64,000 nucleotides of DNA from JAIBJN01 sp963699495 (GTDB taxonomy: Bacteria; Actinomycetota; Thermoleophilia; Gaiellales; Gaiellaceae): contig CAVOUB010000002.1 in the NCBI GenBank assembly GCA_963699495.1, positions 1-64,000 on the forward strand, given 5' to 3'. The translations under genes were made by a program, and so were the position numbers. The notes beneath the pieces were generated by a model. That model did not search any database. It was given only the letters and a program-made list of their open reading frames with translations, and had not been told where the DNA came from. Within the stretch, counting starts at the first letter, position 1, and every line of letters starts with the position of its first letter. Below are positions 10,340-19,783 of this stretch, piece by piece.

Positions 10340-10528
10340 TTGGACTGGCTCTGGTGGGTGGGCGCAGTCGTGATCGTCGCGTGGCTCTTCGCCATCGTCG
10401 ACATGATCCGGCGGCGCGCGCAGCTCCGCCGCGGCCAGCTGGCCGCCTGGGTCCTGATCGTGATCATCCTCCCGGTGCTGGGCACGATCCTGTACTTCGT
10501 GATCGGCCGGCGGCCGCAGGCCCGGTAG
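10340..10528 (+). CDS. PLDc_N-domain small membrane protein
   Basis: A 62-residue protein starting at TTG 10340, two bases after the GMC stop. Two hydrophobic helices flank a basic linker (IRRRAQLRRGQLAAW), and the second helix ends in the family pattern LIVIILPVLGTILYFVIGR. This is the N-terminal two-helix domain of phospholipase D-like cardiolipin synthases found as a stand-alone protein in many actinobacteria. Its function is not known. GAGGT just upstream may be its ribosome site. Confidence 0.6.
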   Translation: MDWLWWVGAVVIVAWLFAIVDMIRRRAQLRRGQLAAWVLIVIILPVLGTILYFVIGRRPQAR

Positions 10529-10536
10529 GCCCCCGA

Positions 10537-11425
10537 GTGGAGGTCGAGCTCGCGGCGGGCGAGCAGCGGGCTGTCGTCGTCGGCCTCGGCGGCGGGCTTC
10601 GCTCCTACTCCGCCGGCGGTCGCGAGCTGCTCGACGGCTACCCGGCGGGCGAGCCGAGCACCTCGGGTCGTGGGCAGGTGCTGATCCCGTGGCCGAACCG
10701 GCTCGAGGACGGGGCCTACGAGTTCGACGGGCGCCGCCAGCAGCTGGCGCTGACCGAGCCGGAGCGGGGGAACGCGATCCACGGCCTCGTCCGCGACGCG
10801 GCCTGGACCGTCGGCGAACGGGAGCCGGACCGCGTGGTCATGGAGTACGAGCTGCAGCCGCAGCCGGGCTATCCGTTCTCGCTGTCGCTCGCGATCGAGT
10901 ACGGGCTCTCCGAGAGCGGGCTCCGCGTGCGAACGAGCGCGACGAACATCGGCCCCGGCCCCTGTCCGTACGGGAGCGGGCAGCATCCGTACGTGACCCT
11001 CGGCACACCGACGGTGGACTCCTGTTCGCCTCCAGCTGCCCGCCGGCACCGTGCTGGTGACCGACGAGCGCGGGCTCCCGGTCGGCAGGAGGGCGGTCGA
11101 GGGGACGGAGTACGACTTCCGCCGGGCGAGGCCCATCGGCGCGACGAAGCTCGATGACGCCTTCACGGACCTCGAGCGGGACGAGGACGGCCTCGCCCGG
11201 GTCGAGCTCCGCGACCCTGAGGGAGGAGGCCTGACGCTGTGGGTCGACGAGAGCTACCCGTACCTCCAGCTCTTCACCGGGGACCCGCTGCCCGACGTCG
11301 GGCGGCGCAGCCTCGCCGTCGAGCCGATGACCTGCCCGCCCAACGCGTTCCGCAGCGGGGAAGACCTGATCCGCCTGGAGCCGGGCGCCCTGGTCACGAG
11401 CGCCTGGGGCATCCATCCCGTCTGA
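10537..11425 (+). CDS. Aldose 1-epimerase family protein, with one frameshift
   Basis: Mutarotase-like enzyme that interconverts alpha and beta anomers of aldoses. Family features include GQVLIPWPNRLEDGAYEFDG, GNAIHGLVRDAAW with the conserved histidine, YGSGQHPYVTLG, and the C-terminal VEPMTCPPNAFRSGEDLIRLEPG. One extra base near 11029 breaks the frame after TPTVD; the repaired protein is 295 residues. It starts with GTG at 10537, nine bases after the previous gene, and closes the glucan/glucose operon, where it could supply the anomer used by the GMC enzyme. It ends next to a convergent gene. Confidence 0.8.
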
Positions 11426-12130
11426 TCAGGGCGGTGGCGGCAGCAGGAGGATCAGGACACCGGCGAAGACCAGGAGGCCGACGCCGACGGCGATCAGCGC
11501 GTAGCGAACGCCGCGCAGCGGGAACTGCGTGCTGATCCCCACGAGGAAGAGCACGCTCGCGAGGATGACGGTCGTGCGCACGTAGTTGTCGGCGGTCTCG
11601 GCCGCCTCGTGCCCGTCGGCGAAGAGCTCGTCGGCCTCGGCGTCCAGCTCACGGGAGGACTCCAGGCCGGTCGGCTTGTACTCCGGCATCGCCTGCGGTC
11701 CCGCCGGGGCGTCGGGGTTCTCGAACGGGTCCGTTGCGATCCAGGCGTCGAAGGCGACCTTGAACTCCGGCCGGAAGCGTCTCTCCGCGACCTTCACCGC
11801 CTCCTGGTCGCCTGCGATGTAGGCGCCGAACCAGGCGTTGAACGTGGTCGCGTCCCCCACGCGGTAGGTCAGGGACTCCTGAAACTGCCGGTTGGCCTTC
11901 GTCCGCGTGGCCGAGGCCGCGGCGAGGTCGAGGGACGACTCGGTTCCCCACTTCGCCGCCGAGAAGCCCGACCACGCGGCGACGATCGTGACCACGGAGA
12001 GGAGGAGCGCCTCGCCGATCGCGATCGTGCGATCGCGACCGGTGCGCCCGCCCGAATGCTTGGCGTGCTCGCCGATCTCCTTGCCGACCTCGGTCGGGGA
12101 CAGCCCTTCGGGCACGCACGCCATTGTCAC
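11426..12130 (-). CDS. Membrane protein of unknown function (DUF4337-like layout)
   Basis: 234 residues starting with GTG at 12130 (an ATG follows at 12124). One helix near residues 38-58 (IAIGEALLLSVVTIVAAWSG) is followed by a long soluble, acidic middle part and two C-terminal helices (VILASVLFLVGISTQF, ALIAVGVGLLVFAGVLILLL). The arrangement resembles small DUF4337 proteins but the match is not certain. The middle region includes FNAWFGAYIAGDQEAV, which I cannot link to a known activity. It is transcribed away from cydA, with a 111-base gap holding the cyd promoter. Confidence 0.6.
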   Translation of the reverse strand: MTMACVPEGLSPTEVGKEIGEHAKHSGGRTGRDRTIAIGEALLLSVVTIVAAWSGFSAAKWGTESSLDLAAASATRTKANRQFQESLTYRVGDATTFNAWFGAYIAGDQEAVKVAERRFRPEFKVAFDAWIATDPFENPDAPAGPQAMPEYKPTGLESSRELDAEADELFADGHEAAETADNYVRTTVILASVLFLVGISTQFPLRGVRYALIAVGVGLLVFAGVLILLLPPPP

Positions 12131-12195
12131 GGGCGGGGCTGACGGCCAACTTCATCCCCTTGGGGTGATTCCTCCGGCCCGGGTCGTTGGCACGA

Positions 12196-12241
12196 TCGCG
12201 CCAGGATGACGCGATTTGGCGCGAGTGGTTAGGGTCGCGGG
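12196..12241 (+). promoter_or_regulatory. cydABDC promoter with inverted-repeat operator candidate
   Basis: An exact inverted repeat, TCGCGCCA (12196-12203) and TGGCGCGA (12217-12224), has centres two helical turns apart. It is followed by a -10-like TAGGGT at 12230-12235 and the GTG start at 12242, only six bases later, so the mRNA is probably leaderless. The repeat covers the expected -35 region, suggesting control of the oxidase operon. The regulator is not identifiable here. Confidence 0.45.
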
Positions 12242-13645
12242 GTGAGCACGCTCGCGGTCTCCACGGTCGACCTCGCCCGCGTCCAGTTCGCGACCACGTC
12301 GCTGTACCACTTCCTGTTCGTCCCGCTGACGCTGGGGCTCGCCCCGCTCATCGCCGTCATGCAGACGATGTGGCATCGCACCGGCAACGATGCCTGGCTG
12401 CGGCTGACGCGCTTCTTCGGGACGCTCCTGCTGATCAACTTCGCGATCGGCGTCGCCACCGGGCTCGTGCAGGAGTTCCAGTTCGGGATGAACTGGTCGG
12501 TCTACTCGGAGTTCGTCGGCGACGTCTTCGGCGCCCCGCTCGCCATCGAGGGGCTGGCCGCCTTCTTCCTCGAGTCGACGTTCCTCGGCCTCTGGATCTT
12601 CGGGTGGAACAAGCTCGGCCCGCGCCTCCATCTGGCCACGGTGTGGCTGTTCGCGCTCGGGCTCCTGGCTGTCGGCCTTCTTCATCATGGTCGCCAACTC
12701 GTGGATGCAGCGTCCGGTCGGCTCCGACGGTCGCGGACGGCCGCGCCGAGCTGACCAGCATCTGGGAGCTGCTCACGAACCGCTTCGCCATCTGGGCGTT
12801 CATCCACGTTATCCTGGTCGGGCTGACGACCGCGGCGGTGGTCGTGCTCGGCGTCTCCTGCTGGCACTTCCTGCGCGGCCGCAACGTCGAGGTCTTCCGG
12901 CACTGCGGCCAAGCTGGCGCTGATCGTCCTCGTGCCGGTTTCGGCGGTGAACCTGGCGATCGGCAGCCACCTCGGCGTCGTCATCACCGACTACCAGCCG
13001 ATGAAGATCGCCGCCACCGAGGCGCAGTGGGACACCGTGTCAGCCGTGCGCGTTCTCGCTCTTCCAGATCGGCGGCTTCACCGAGGACGACCAGACGCCG
13101 AGCTTCGACATCGAGATCCCGCATCTCCTCTCCTTGCTCGCCACCGGACTCGTGGAACGGCGAGGTGCAGGGGATGAACGCAGGTTCAGTCGCAGTACGA
13201 GCAGCAGTACGGCCCGGGCAACTACATCCCGCCGGTCCGGACGACGTACTGGAGCATGCGGATCATGGCGTACCTCGGGACGCTCGTCTTCCTCGTCGCC
13301 GCGGTCGGGGCGTTCCTCATGTGCAGGCGGAGGCTCGAGCGGACGCGCTGGTTCCTCTGGCTCGGCGTCGTCTCGATCGCGTTCCCGTATCTGTCCGCGC
13401 TCGCCGGCTGGGTGCTCTCCGAGGTGGGGCGGCAGCCCTGGATCGTGCAGGGGCTGCTCCAGACCTCCGACGCCAACTCGCCCAGCGTGAGCACGACGAC
13501 GATCGCCTTTAGCCTCGGCACCTTCGCCGTTCTCTACGGGTTGCTCGCCGTCGTCGACTTCGTGCTCATGCGCCACTACGCGAGGCTCGATCCGCCAGAG
13601 ACGGGCGGGCACGGCGACGAGCCCGCGCCTGCGGTGGGGTACTGA
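12242..13645 (+). CDS. cydA: Cytochrome bd ubiquinol oxidase subunit I, with six frameshifts
   Basis: Haem-bearing subunit of the high-affinity terminal oxidase that reduces oxygen with quinol electrons. The N-terminus RVQFATTSLYHFLFVPLTLG carries the conserved haem-ligand histidine near residue 23, and GLVQEFQFGMNWSVYSEFVGD and WMQRPVG are typical. Six single-base insertions (near 12668, 12738, 12914, 13030, 13145 and 13181) split the frame; each removal restores family sequence, for example TCQPCAFSLFQIGGFTEDD and SQYEQQYGPGNYIPPV. The repaired length is 465 residues, usual for CydA, and the stop overlaps the cydB ATG. Confidence 0.85.
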
Positions 13646-14694
13646 TGGACCTCGAGCTCTTCTGGTTCATCGTCATCGCCTTCTTCTGGGCCGGCTACTT
13701 TCTGCTCGAGGGCTTCGATTTCGGCGTCGGCATGCTGCTCCCGTTCCTGCCGCGGGACGAGCGCGAGCGCCGCGTCATGTTCGAGTCGATCGGGCCCGTC
13801 TGGGACGGAAACGAGGTCTGGCTCGTCGTCGCCGGCGGCGCCACCTTCGCCGCGTTCCCGGCCTGGTACGGGACGATGTTCTCGGGCTTCTACGTCGCCC
13901 TCCTGCTCGTCCTTGCCTTCCTCATCATCCGGGTCGTCTCGTTCGAGTGGCGCGAGAAGCGTGAGAGCGCGCGCTGGCGCGCGCTGTGGATGTGGGCGAA
14001 CACGATCGGGAGCACCGGCGCGGCGCTCATCTGGGGCGTCGGTCTCGCCAACCTGGTCAACGGCGTCCCCATCAACTCCGGCGGGGACTTCGCCGGGAGC
14101 TTCTGGGACCTCTTCAGCCCCTACACCGTGTTCGCCGGGCTCGCCGTGGTCCTGCTCTTCGCCTTCCACGGGGCGACGTACCTGACCCTGAAGACGACCG
14201 GCGACCTGCTCGAGCGCTCGCGTCACGCCGCGCGGCGGCTGGCCTTGCCGGCCGCGCTCGTGGCCGGGGCCTTCCTCGTCTGGACGGTTGTTGTCGCGGT
14301 CGACCGGAACGACAAGGACGTCTTTCCGCCGGTGCTCCCGGCTGCGGCGGGCATCGTGGCGCTCGTGCTCGCGGTCGTGTTCATCTTCTCGGGGCGGTTC
14401 GGCTGGGCGTTCGCGATGACCGGCGCCGGCACGGTGCTGCTCGTGGCGACCCTCTTCACGAGCCTCTACCCGCGCGTGATGGTCTCGCAGCCGGACTTCG
14501 CCAACAGCCTCACCGTTGACGGCACCGCCTCCTCGCACTACGCGCTCACGGTGATGACCGTGGTCGCGGTCATCGTCGCGCCAATCGTCCTCCTCTACCA
14601 GGGCTGGACGTACCACGTCTTCCGCGGCCGGATCGGCGGCGAGGAGCCGTCCGAGAGCCCGGTCGACCTGATCGCCCGGAAGACCGAGGGGTAG
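13645..14694 (+). CDS. cydB: Cytochrome bd ubiquinol oxidase subunit II
   Basis: Intact 349-residue integral membrane partner of CydA. The N-terminus contains the family signature WAGYFLLEGFDFGVGMLLPF and GPVWDGNEVWLVVAGGATFAAFP; eight or nine helices follow. The ATG overlaps the cydA stop (TGATG). The protein ends with a short cytoplasmic tail. The absence of any frameshift here, next to six in cydA, suggests local sequence error rather than gene decay. Confidence 0.93.
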   Translation: MDLELFWFIVIAFFWAGYFLLEGFDFGVGMLLPFLPRDERERRVMFESIGPVWDGNEVWLVVAGGATFAAFPAWYGTMFSGFYVALLLVLAFLIIRVVSFEWREKRESARWRALWMWANTIGSTGAALIWGVGLANLVNGVPINSGGDFAGSFWDLFSPYTVFAGLAVVLLFAFHGATYLTLKTTGDLLERSRHAARRLALPAALVAGAFLVWTVVVAVDRNDKDVFPPVLPAAAGIVALVLAVVFIFSGRFGWAFAMTGAGTVLLVATLFTSLYPRVMVSQPDFANSLTVDGTASSHYALTVMTVVAVIVAPIVLLYQGWTYHVFRGRIGGEEPSESPVDLIARKTEG

Positions 14695-14743
14695 ATCCCC
14701 GCTGGGACCGCTCGATCCGCGCCTGGTTCGCCGCGCCCGGGCC

Positions 14744-16351
14744 GTGCGCGCCATGCTCGCGGTCGACGCCGTCCTCGGGGTCGTCGCCTCGCTCCTCGTC
14801 CTCGCCCAGGCGGTGCTGCTCGCCCGCGTCGCCGCCCGTGGCTTCGAGGGGGCATCGCTGCGCGAGCTCCTGGCCCCGCTCGTCCTCCTCGTCGCCGTGG
14901 CCGCGTGCCGCGGAGCGGCCTCCTGGGGCTTCGAGGTCGCCGGTCGGCGGGCGGCGGCGAGCGCGCTCTCCGACCTGCGCCTGGACGTGGTCGAGCGCCG
15001 GCTCCGCGACCGGCCGGCGGCACTCGACGGCGCGGAAAGCGCCGAGGTGGCGACCCTCGCCGTGGGAGGCGTGGACGCGCTCGAGACCGCCTTCGCCCGC
15101 TACCTCCCGCAGCTCGTCCTGGCCGTCGTCGTCCCGGTCGCCGTGCTCGTCCTCGTCGCCTCGATCGACCTCCTCTCGGCAGGGATCATGCTGCTCACGC
15201 TCCCGCTCGTGCCCGTGTTCATGTGGCTGGTCGGCCGCTACACGGAGCGCCGCACGGCGGAGCGGCGGGAGGCGCTCCGGCTTCTCGCCACGCACTTCCT
15301 GGACGTCGTCCGCGGGCTGCCGACCCTGCGCGCCTTCAACCGGGGCCGGACGCAGGCCGAGCGGATCGAGCAGGTCAGCGACGAGTACCGGCGTGCCACG
15401 ATGGGGACGCTTCGCGTCGCGTTCCTCTCCGGCACGGTGCTCGAGCTCGCGGCCACCCTCGGGATCGCGCTCGTGGCGGTAACCGTGGGCGTCCGCCTGG
15501 CCGAGGGCGGCCTCGGCCTCGAGGCGGGCCTGACGGTGCTGGTGCTCGCGCCCGAGCTCTACCTGCCGCTGCGGAATCTGGCGGCCCAGTACCACGCGAG
15601 CGCGGACGGCCTCGCGGTCGGCGAGCGGCTGCTCGACCTCGCCGAGGAGGAAGGCGTGCGTCCCCGGGGCCGGGCGACGCCGCCGAGCCTGCGCGACGCG
15701 CCCGTGCGGCTCGAGGGCGTCTCCTTCGTGTACCCGGCGCGGGCCGGCGCCGTCGTCGCGGATCTCGACCTGGAGCTCGAGCCGGGCGAGACGGTCGCGC
15801 TCACGGGCCCCAGCGGAGCGGGGAAGAGCACGATCGCCTCCCTGCTCCTGCTCCTGGCGGAGCCAGCGGCCGGCTGCGTGACCGCCGGTGGCGTCGACCT
15901 GGCGGGCTGCGACCCGGCTGCCTGGCGCCGGCAGGTCGCGTGGGTGCCCCAACGGCCGACGCTCTTCCGCGGGACGGTCGCCGACAACATCCGCCTCGGC
16001 GACGGTGACGCCTCGGACGAGGCAGTGCGTGACGCGGCCGCGCAGGCCGGCGCCGACGGGTTCGTGCGAGAGCTGCCGGAGGGCTACGAGACCGTCGTCG
16101 GCGACGGGGGCCGGCCGCTCTCGGCCGGCCAGGTGCGGCGGATCGCGCTGGCGCGCGCGTTCCTGCGCGACGCGCCGCTCGTGATCCTGGACGAGCCGAC
16201 CGCCGATCTCGACCCGGCGAGCGCCGAGGCGGTGGGCGCCGCGGTGGAGCGCCTGCTCGCCGGGCGCACCGTCCTCCTCGTGACGCACAGGCCCGAGCTG
16301 GAGGCGCGGGCCGACCGCGTGGTGCGGCTCGACGCGGCGGTGGCGGCGTGA
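14744..16351 (+). CDS. cydD: Thiol reductant ABC exporter subunit CydD
   Basis: Half-transporter with an N-terminal membrane domain and a C-terminal ATPase. CydDC exports cysteine/glutathione-type thiols and is needed for assembly of cytochrome bd. Walker A is GPSGAGKST, the ABC signature is LSAGQVRRIALARAFL, and Walker B is LVILDEPTADLD. The annotated start is GTG 14744, but the usual CydD beginning (LDPRLVRRARAVR) is encoded upstream from about 14702 with no ATG, GTG or TTG after the stop at 14669; a CTG start or a sequence error is possible. It overlaps cydC by four bases. Confidence 0.88.
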   Translation: MRAMLAVDAVLGVVASLLVLAQAVLLARVAARGFEGASLRELLAPLVLLVAVAACRGAASWGFEVAGRRAAASALSDLRLDVVERRLRDRPAALDGAESAEVATLAVGGVDALETAFARYLPQLVLAVVVPVAVLVLVASIDLLSAGIMLLTLPLVPVFMWLVGRYTERRTAERREALRLLATHFLDVVRGLPTLRAFNRGRTQAERIEQVSDEYRRATMGTLRVAFLSGTVLELAATLGIALVAVTVGVRLAEGGLGLEAGLTVLVLAPELYLPLRNLAAQYHASADGLAVGERLLDLAEEEGVRPRGRATPPSLRDAPVRLEGVSFVYPARAGAVVADLDLELEPGETVALTGPSGAGKSTIASLLLLLAEPAAGCVTAGGVDLAGCDPAAWRRQVAWVPQRPTLFRGTVADNIRLGDGDASDEAVRDAAAQAGADGFVRELPEGYETVVGDGGRPLSAGQVRRIALARAFLRDAPLVILDEPTADLDPASAEAVGAAVERLLAGRTVLLVTHRPELEARADRVVRLDAAVAA

Positions 16352-17988
16352 CCACCCTCCGCAGGCTCTCGGCCTTGGCCGGCGCGCCCGCCCTCCGGGT
16401 TGCCCTCGCGATCCTGCTCGGGGCGCTCGCCGTCTGCTTCGGCATCGGGCTGATGACGGCCGCCGGCTACCTGATCTCGCGTGCGGCCGAGCAGCCGCCG
16501 ATCCTGGCGCTCACCGTGACCATCGTCGCCGTCCGCTTCTTCGGGCTCGCCCGGCCGCTCGCGCGCTACCTCGAGCGGATCTCCTCCCACGACGTCGCCC
16601 TCCGCTCGCTCGCCCGCATCCGTACCCGCTTCTACGAGCGGATTGAGCCGCTCGCCCCGGCGCAGCTCGAGGGCTACCGCCGCGGCGAGCTCCTCAACCG
16701 CATGGTCGGCGACGTGGACGCGCTCCAGGGGCTCTACCCGCGCGGCGTCGGGCCACCGCTGGTCGCGGTTGTCGCCGCGGGCGCGTCCGTGGTCGCCGCG
16801 GCGATCGTGCTGCCCGCCGCAGCGGCGATCCTCGCCGCGGGCCTGCTCGTCGGCGGCGTCGCCGTGCCGTTCCTCGCCTGGACGCTCGCCCGCTCCTCCG
16901 GCCGCCGGCAGGCGGCGGCGCGGGGCGAGCTGACCGCCGAGCTGGTGGAGCTCCTGCGCGGCGCGCCAGAGCTCGTCGCGTTCGGGCAGGAGGACGCGGC
17001 GCTCGCACGCGTCCGCGCCGCGGACGCGGAGCTCGTGCGGCTCGGGCGGCGCGACGCCCTCGCCGCCGGGGCGGCCGACGCGCTCATGATCCTCGTCGCC
17101 GGCGCGACCGTGGCCGGGGTGCTGGCGGTGGTGGTTGACGCCCACGCCGTCGGCGCACTCGACCGCGTCCTCGTGGCGACGCTCGCTCTGCTCGCCCTGG
17201 CGTCGTTCGACGCGGTCCTCCCGCTCCCCGGTGCGGCGCGCGAGCTGACGGGCCTGTTCGCCGCGGGGCGGCGCGTGCTCGAGACCGTGGAGCGCGAGCC
17301 GCTCGTGCGCGACCCGGCGGAGCCGCGTCCAGGCCCCTCCGCGCGGGCGCCCGTCGCCCTCGAGGGCGTGACCGCGCGCTACGGGGACGAGGAGCCGGTC
17401 CTCCGCGGCTTCGACCTGCGGCTCGACCCGGGCCGGAGGGTCGCCCTGGTCGGCCCCAGCGGCGCCGGCAAGACCACCGTGCTCAACCTCCTGCTGCGCT
17501 TCCTCGACCCCGCGGAGGGCAGGGTCACGATCGGCGGGCACGACCTGCGCGAGTATCGCCAGGAGGACGCGCGCGCGACCTTCGCCCTGGCCGGCCAGGA
17601 CGCGCACCTGTTCGACTCCACCATCCGCGAGAATCTGCGGCTTGCGCGTCCCGACGCGGAGGAGGCCGAGCTCTGGGCCGCGCTCCAGCGCGCGCGGCTC
17701 GCCGAGTGGGTCGCCTCGCTCACCGCCGGCCTGGACACGCCGGTCGGCGAGGAGGGGACGATGCTCTCGGGCGGCCAGCGCCAACGCCTCGTGCTCGCGC
17801 GCGCCCTCCTCGCGGGAGCCCCGGTGCTCCTGCTCGACGAGCCGACGGCGCACCTCGACCCAGCGACCGCGCGGGCGCTCATGGACGACGTCCTCGCCGC
17901 CGCGCCCGACAAGGCCGTCCTCCTCGTCACGCACCGCCCCGAGGGCCTCGACCGCATGGACGAGGTCGTCGAGCTCGCGCCTGTCTGA
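16348..17988 (+). CDS. cydC: Thiol reductant ABC exporter subunit CydC
   Basis: 546 residues, intact. Six-helix membrane domain (ILLGALAVCFGIGLMTAAGYL, then RYLERISSHDVALRSLARIR) followed by the ATPase with Walker A GPSGAGKTT, signature LSGGQRQRLVLARALL and Walker B VLLLDEPTAHLD. It pairs with CydD as a heterodimer in the cytoplasmic membrane. The GTG start overlaps the cydD stop (GTGA). It ends the cydABDC operon. Confidence 0.9.
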   Translation: MTTLRRLSALAGAPALRVALAILLGALAVCFGIGLMTAAGYLISRAAEQPPILALTVTIVAVRFFGLARPLARYLERISSHDVALRSLARIRTRFYERIEPLAPAQLEGYRRGELLNRMVGDVDALQGLYPRGVGPPLVAVVAAGASVVAAAIVLPAAAAILAAGLLVGGVAVPFLAWTLARSSGRRQAAARGELTAELVELLRGAPELVAFGQEDAALARVRAADAELVRLGRRDALAAGAADALMILVAGATVAGVLAVVVDAHAVGALDRVLVATLALLALASFDAVLPLPGAARELTGLFAAGRRVLETVEREPLVRDPAEPRPGPSARAPVALEGVTARYGDEEPVLRGFDLRLDPGRRVALVGPSGAGKTTVLNLLLRFLDPAEGRVTIGGHDLREYRQEDARATFALAGQDAHLFDSTIRENLRLARPDAEEAELWAALQRARLAEWVASLTAGLDTPVGEEGTMLSGGQRQRLVLARALLAGAPVLLLDEPTAHLDPATARALMDDVLAAAPDKAVLLVTHRPEGLDRMDEVVELAPV

Positions 17989-18044
17989 CGTTCACCCCAT
18001 CGGGACGACGCCGACAGCGGAGCGCGCCGGGAGACTCGAGGCCT

Positions 18045-18716
18045 ATGGGGGACCTCCTCCTCCAGATGTTGCTCTACGGCCTCGCGGCGTTCGCCGCCGC
18101 GCCGGTCGCCATCGTCGTCTCCGCGCTGATCCTGGGAAAGTCGCAGCGCCCGCAGGCGAGCGTCTGGACCTTCACCGCGGGCGCGGCGTGCCTCGACGTG
18201 GTCTTGATCGTGGTCGTGCTCGCCGTCCTGGCGGCGACGGGCGCCGACGAAGGCGGCGACGCGAGCGCGTACCTCGACGTCGGGCTGGGCGCGCTCTTCC
18301 TGGGCATGGGCCTGCTCGCGCTCTTCTCGAAGGACAGTCCCGAGAAGGACGCGGCCAGGCAGGCCCGAGCGGAGGGCATCGCGTCGGCTCCCCTGCCAAA
18401 GCTCTTCGTGGCGGGGATCCTCGTCCAGCTCATCAACATCGACGCGATGGCGGTCTTCGGCGTCGGCCTGAAAGAGGTCCCTGCCGCCGACGTCTCGACC
18501 GCCGAGGCGCTCGTCGCCGTCGCCTTCGGCCTGGCCGTGATGCTGGCCGGCTACTACGGCCCGGCGATCGCGGTCGCGCTCTCGCCCGTGCGGGCCCGCG
18601 GGCTCCTCGTCCGCATGACCGCCTGGATCATGGCCCACAGCAAGGGGCTGGAGATCGTCGTCGGCGTCGCCTTCGGGGTCGCCTTCGTCTCGAAGGGCCT
18701 GGCCGTCCTCCTCTAG
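18045..18716 (+). CDS. GAP-family (LysE-like) membrane protein
   Basis: 223 residues with six predicted helices, starting at ATG 18045. The layout (LLLQMLLYGLAAFAAAPVAIV, FLGMGLLALF, a polar charged loop SKDSPEKDAARQARAEG, then LFVAGILVQLINIDAMAVFG) is that of actinobacterial GAP/Sap proteins associated with surface glycolipid placement. A partial relative sits at the left edge of the window. The stop TAG overlaps the convergent aldo/keto reductase stop. Confidence 0.65.
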   Translation: MGDLLLQMLLYGLAAFAAAPVAIVVSALILGKSQRPQASVWTFTAGAACLDVVLIVVVLAVLAATGADEGGDASAYLDVGLGALFLGMGLLALFSKDSPEKDAARQARAEGIASAPLPKLFVAGILVQLINIDAMAVFGVGLKEVPAADVSTAEALVAVAFGLAVMLAGYYGPAIAVALSPVRARGLLVRMTAWIMAHSKGLEIVVGVAFGVAFVSKGLAVLL

Positions 18717-19742
18717 TCCGCGCTCGAGCCGGCCCAGATGTTGATGCCGGCGTCCGTGGCGTGGCGGTCGATCTCGGCGAGCTCGTCCTCGGTGAAATCG
18801 AGGCGGTCGAGCGCGGCCACGTTCTCCGCGAGCTGCGCGACGCTGCTCGCGCCGATGAGCGTCGACGTGATGCGCGGGTCGCGGAGGGTCCAGGCCAGCG
18901 CCATCTGGGCGAGTGTCTGGCCTCGCCCGGCCGCGAGCCCGTTCAGCGCCCGAATCTTCTCCAGGGCCTCGTCCGTCAGCAGGTGCGGCGAAAGGGAGCC
19001 GTCTGAGCGCGCGGCCCGCGAGCCTTCCGGGATCCCGTCCAGGTACTTGTCCGTGAGCATCCCCTGCGCCAGCGGGGAGAAGGTGATGCAGCCGACGCCT
19101 TCGTCGGCGAGGACGTCCAGCAGGTCCGGCTCGATCCAGCGGTTCAGCAGCGAGTAGGACGGCTGGTGGATCAGGAGCTTGATCCCCAGGTCGCGGAGGA
19201 CGGCGGCCGCCTCCGTCGTCTTCGGGGCCGTAGTACGACGAGATGCCGACGTACAGGGCCTTGCCCTGCTGGACGGCCGTGGCGAGCGCGCCCATCGTCT
19301 CCTCGAGCGGCGTCCTCGGGTCGTAGCGGTGCGAGTAGAAGATGTCGACGTAGTCGAGACCCATGCGCCCGAGGCTCTGGTCGAGGCTCGCCAGCAGGTA
19401 CTTGCGCGACCCCCATTCGCCGTAGGGTCCCGGCCACATGTCGTAGCCCGCCTTCGTCGACACCACCAGCTCGTCACGGTAGGGCGCCAGGTCGCTTGCG
19501 AGGAGTCGGCCGAAGTTCTCCTCGGCGGAGCCGTACGGAGGCCCGTAGTTGTTGGCCAGGTCGAAATGCGTGATCCCGAGGTCGAACGCGCGCCGCACGA
19601 TCGCCCGGCTCGTCTCCAGCGGCCGGTCGTGGCCGAAGTTCCACCAGAGCCCGAGGGACACGGCCGGAAGGTCGAGGCCGCTCCTCCCGCACCGGCGGTA
19701 GAGCATGCGCTCGTAGCGGTCATCTGCGGGGACGTAGGTCAT
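18713..19742 (-). CDS. Aldo/keto reductase, with one frameshift
   Basis: NADPH-dependent (alpha/beta)8-barrel oxidoreductase. The start region RCGRSGLDLPAVSLGLWWNFG and the active-site elements (LANNYGPPYG with Tyr, STKAG with Lys, YSHRYD with His) are in place; ITSTLIGASSVAQLAENV binds the cofactor. An extra C in a run of four near 19230 breaks the frame after SYYGP; the repaired protein is 342 residues. This is the subgroup that includes YghZ-type L-glyceraldehyde-3-phosphate reductases. GGAGGAGGG lies upstream of the ATG at 19742. It is divergent from korA. Confidence 0.85.
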
Positions 19743-19783
19743 GGCACAGCCCTCCTCCGGGTGCGGTATACCTGATCTACACA

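Noticed and set aside
12242..13645. Programmed frameshifting or a split oxidase subunit in cydA
   Set aside because: Six separate +1 events with no slippery sequences or pausing structures are not plausible as programmed recoding; insertion errors are simpler.
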